DNA from: Candidatus Dadabacteria bacterium
GTDB lineage: Bacteria > Desulfobacterota_D > UBA1144 > Nemesobacterales > UBA2774
Reading direction: 5' to 3'
Assembly: GCA_003229065.1 (NCBI GenBank)
Contig: QIHJ01000330.1
Coordinates: 1-5,563 of the forward strand
DNA length: 5,563 bases
Shown here: in pieces, positions 5,386 to 5,563 of the stretch
Position numbering within the stretch: position 1 is the first letter of the stretch
Layout: every line of letters starts with the position of its first letter
Program-made: the position numbers and the translations under genes
The notes under the pieces: generated by a model
The model's database searches: none
Told to the model about the DNA's origin: nothing
The model's input: only the letters and a program-made list of their open reading frames with translations

Positions 5386-5563
5386 TTATAACAACAATGT
5401 ACCCAGAATACTTGCCAGAACGCACCAAATTACAACTATAATCGGGGAAACCCGCCGTGTCATTAAGAGCACGAACCCGACAACTGCGATCGCTACGTCA
5501 ACCCAGTCCCGCACCGCGCTAGTCCAGACAGGATCGTAAAGCGCCGCACCCAGGAGCCCGACC
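5386..5563 (-). CDS. chrA: Chromate transporter (ChrA) C-terminal part, 5' end outside window
   Basis: This is the last 58 codons of a membrane transporter of the CHR (ChrA) family, entering from the right edge and ending with TAA at 5388-5386; the first full codon on the minus strand begins at 5562. The visible residues start VGLLGAALYDPVWTSAV, which is the strongly conserved region before the last membrane segments of ChrA (P-V-W-T-S-A). Two hydrophobic segments follow (about residues 21-34 and 40-58), separated by a short basic turn (TRRVSP). ChrA proteins export chromate, often in exchange with or by mimicry of sulfate; some homologues may move other anions. The gene is followed after 18 nt by the isocitrate lyase/PEP mutase-type enzyme, which suggests one transcript. 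The frame was read by translating the reverse complement by hand. Only the C-terminus is visible, so full length and domain duplication cannot be judged. Confidence 0.85.
   Translation of the reverse strand, partial: VGLLGAALYDPVWTSAVRDWVDVAIAVVGFVLLMTRRVSPIIVVIWCVLASILGTLLL

Noticed and set aside
5114..5539. Plus-strand open frame of 141 codons
   Set aside because: It is antisense to the lyase N-terminus and to the recognisable ChrA C-terminus. Its translation is Ser/Thr-rich low-quality sequence typical of a shadow frame.

Overview
The window suggests a Gram-negative (diderm) bacterium. It carries most of an outer-membrane lipid transport operon: an MlaE permease, an MlaF ATPase, an MCE protein and a lipoprotein of the PqiC type. 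These make sense only in a cell with an inner and an outer membrane. Base composition is fairly even, and start sites mix good Shine-Dalgarno sequences with tight or overlapping gene junctions. I cannot assign a lineage from the sequence alone. There are no tRNA or rRNA genes, CRISPR arrays, insertion sequences or phage genes.

Left part, plus strand (1-2938): the 3' part of an mlaE-family permease gene runs in from the left edge. It is followed after 1 nt by an mlaF-family ATPase, after 77 nt by a long mlaD-like MCE gene, and then, with a 4-nt ATGA overlap and a strong ribosome binding site, by an ABC-transport auxiliary lipoprotein. Together these would form an inner-membrane ABC engine (MlaE plus MlaF), a periplasmic MCE ring and helical needle, and an outer-membrane lipoprotein partner. 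No mlaC or mlaB gene follows. The MCE protein and lipoprotein look more like PqiB/PqiC than E. coli MlaD/MlaC, so a continuous channel is more likely than a soluble shuttle (inference).

Middle (2939-4477, plus strand): a 99-nt gap with a perfect TATAAT box leads into a 479-residue YdgA/DUF945-family protein. It has an N-terminal membrane anchor or signal and a large periplasmic domain. It probably has its own promoter but sits directly behind the lipid transport genes.

Right part, minus strand (4495-5563): the last 58 codons of a chromate transporter (chrA) enter from the right edge and are followed, 18 nt later, by an isocitrate lyase/PEP mutase superfamily enzyme. The two look like an operon. 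The enzyme keeps the lyase-type Lys-Lys-Cys-Gly-His loop, so a C-C lyase is more likely than a phosphonate mutase. This operon converges on the YdgA-family gene with only 17 nt between the stop codons and no visible terminator.

Overall this looks like ordinary chromosomal content. The parts most worth a second look are the mixed Mla/Pqi make-up of the lipid transporter, the YdgA-family neighbour, and the pairing of a ChrA transporter with a 2-methylisocitrate/dimethylmalate-lyase-like enzyme. I found no clear sign of a wholly new system.
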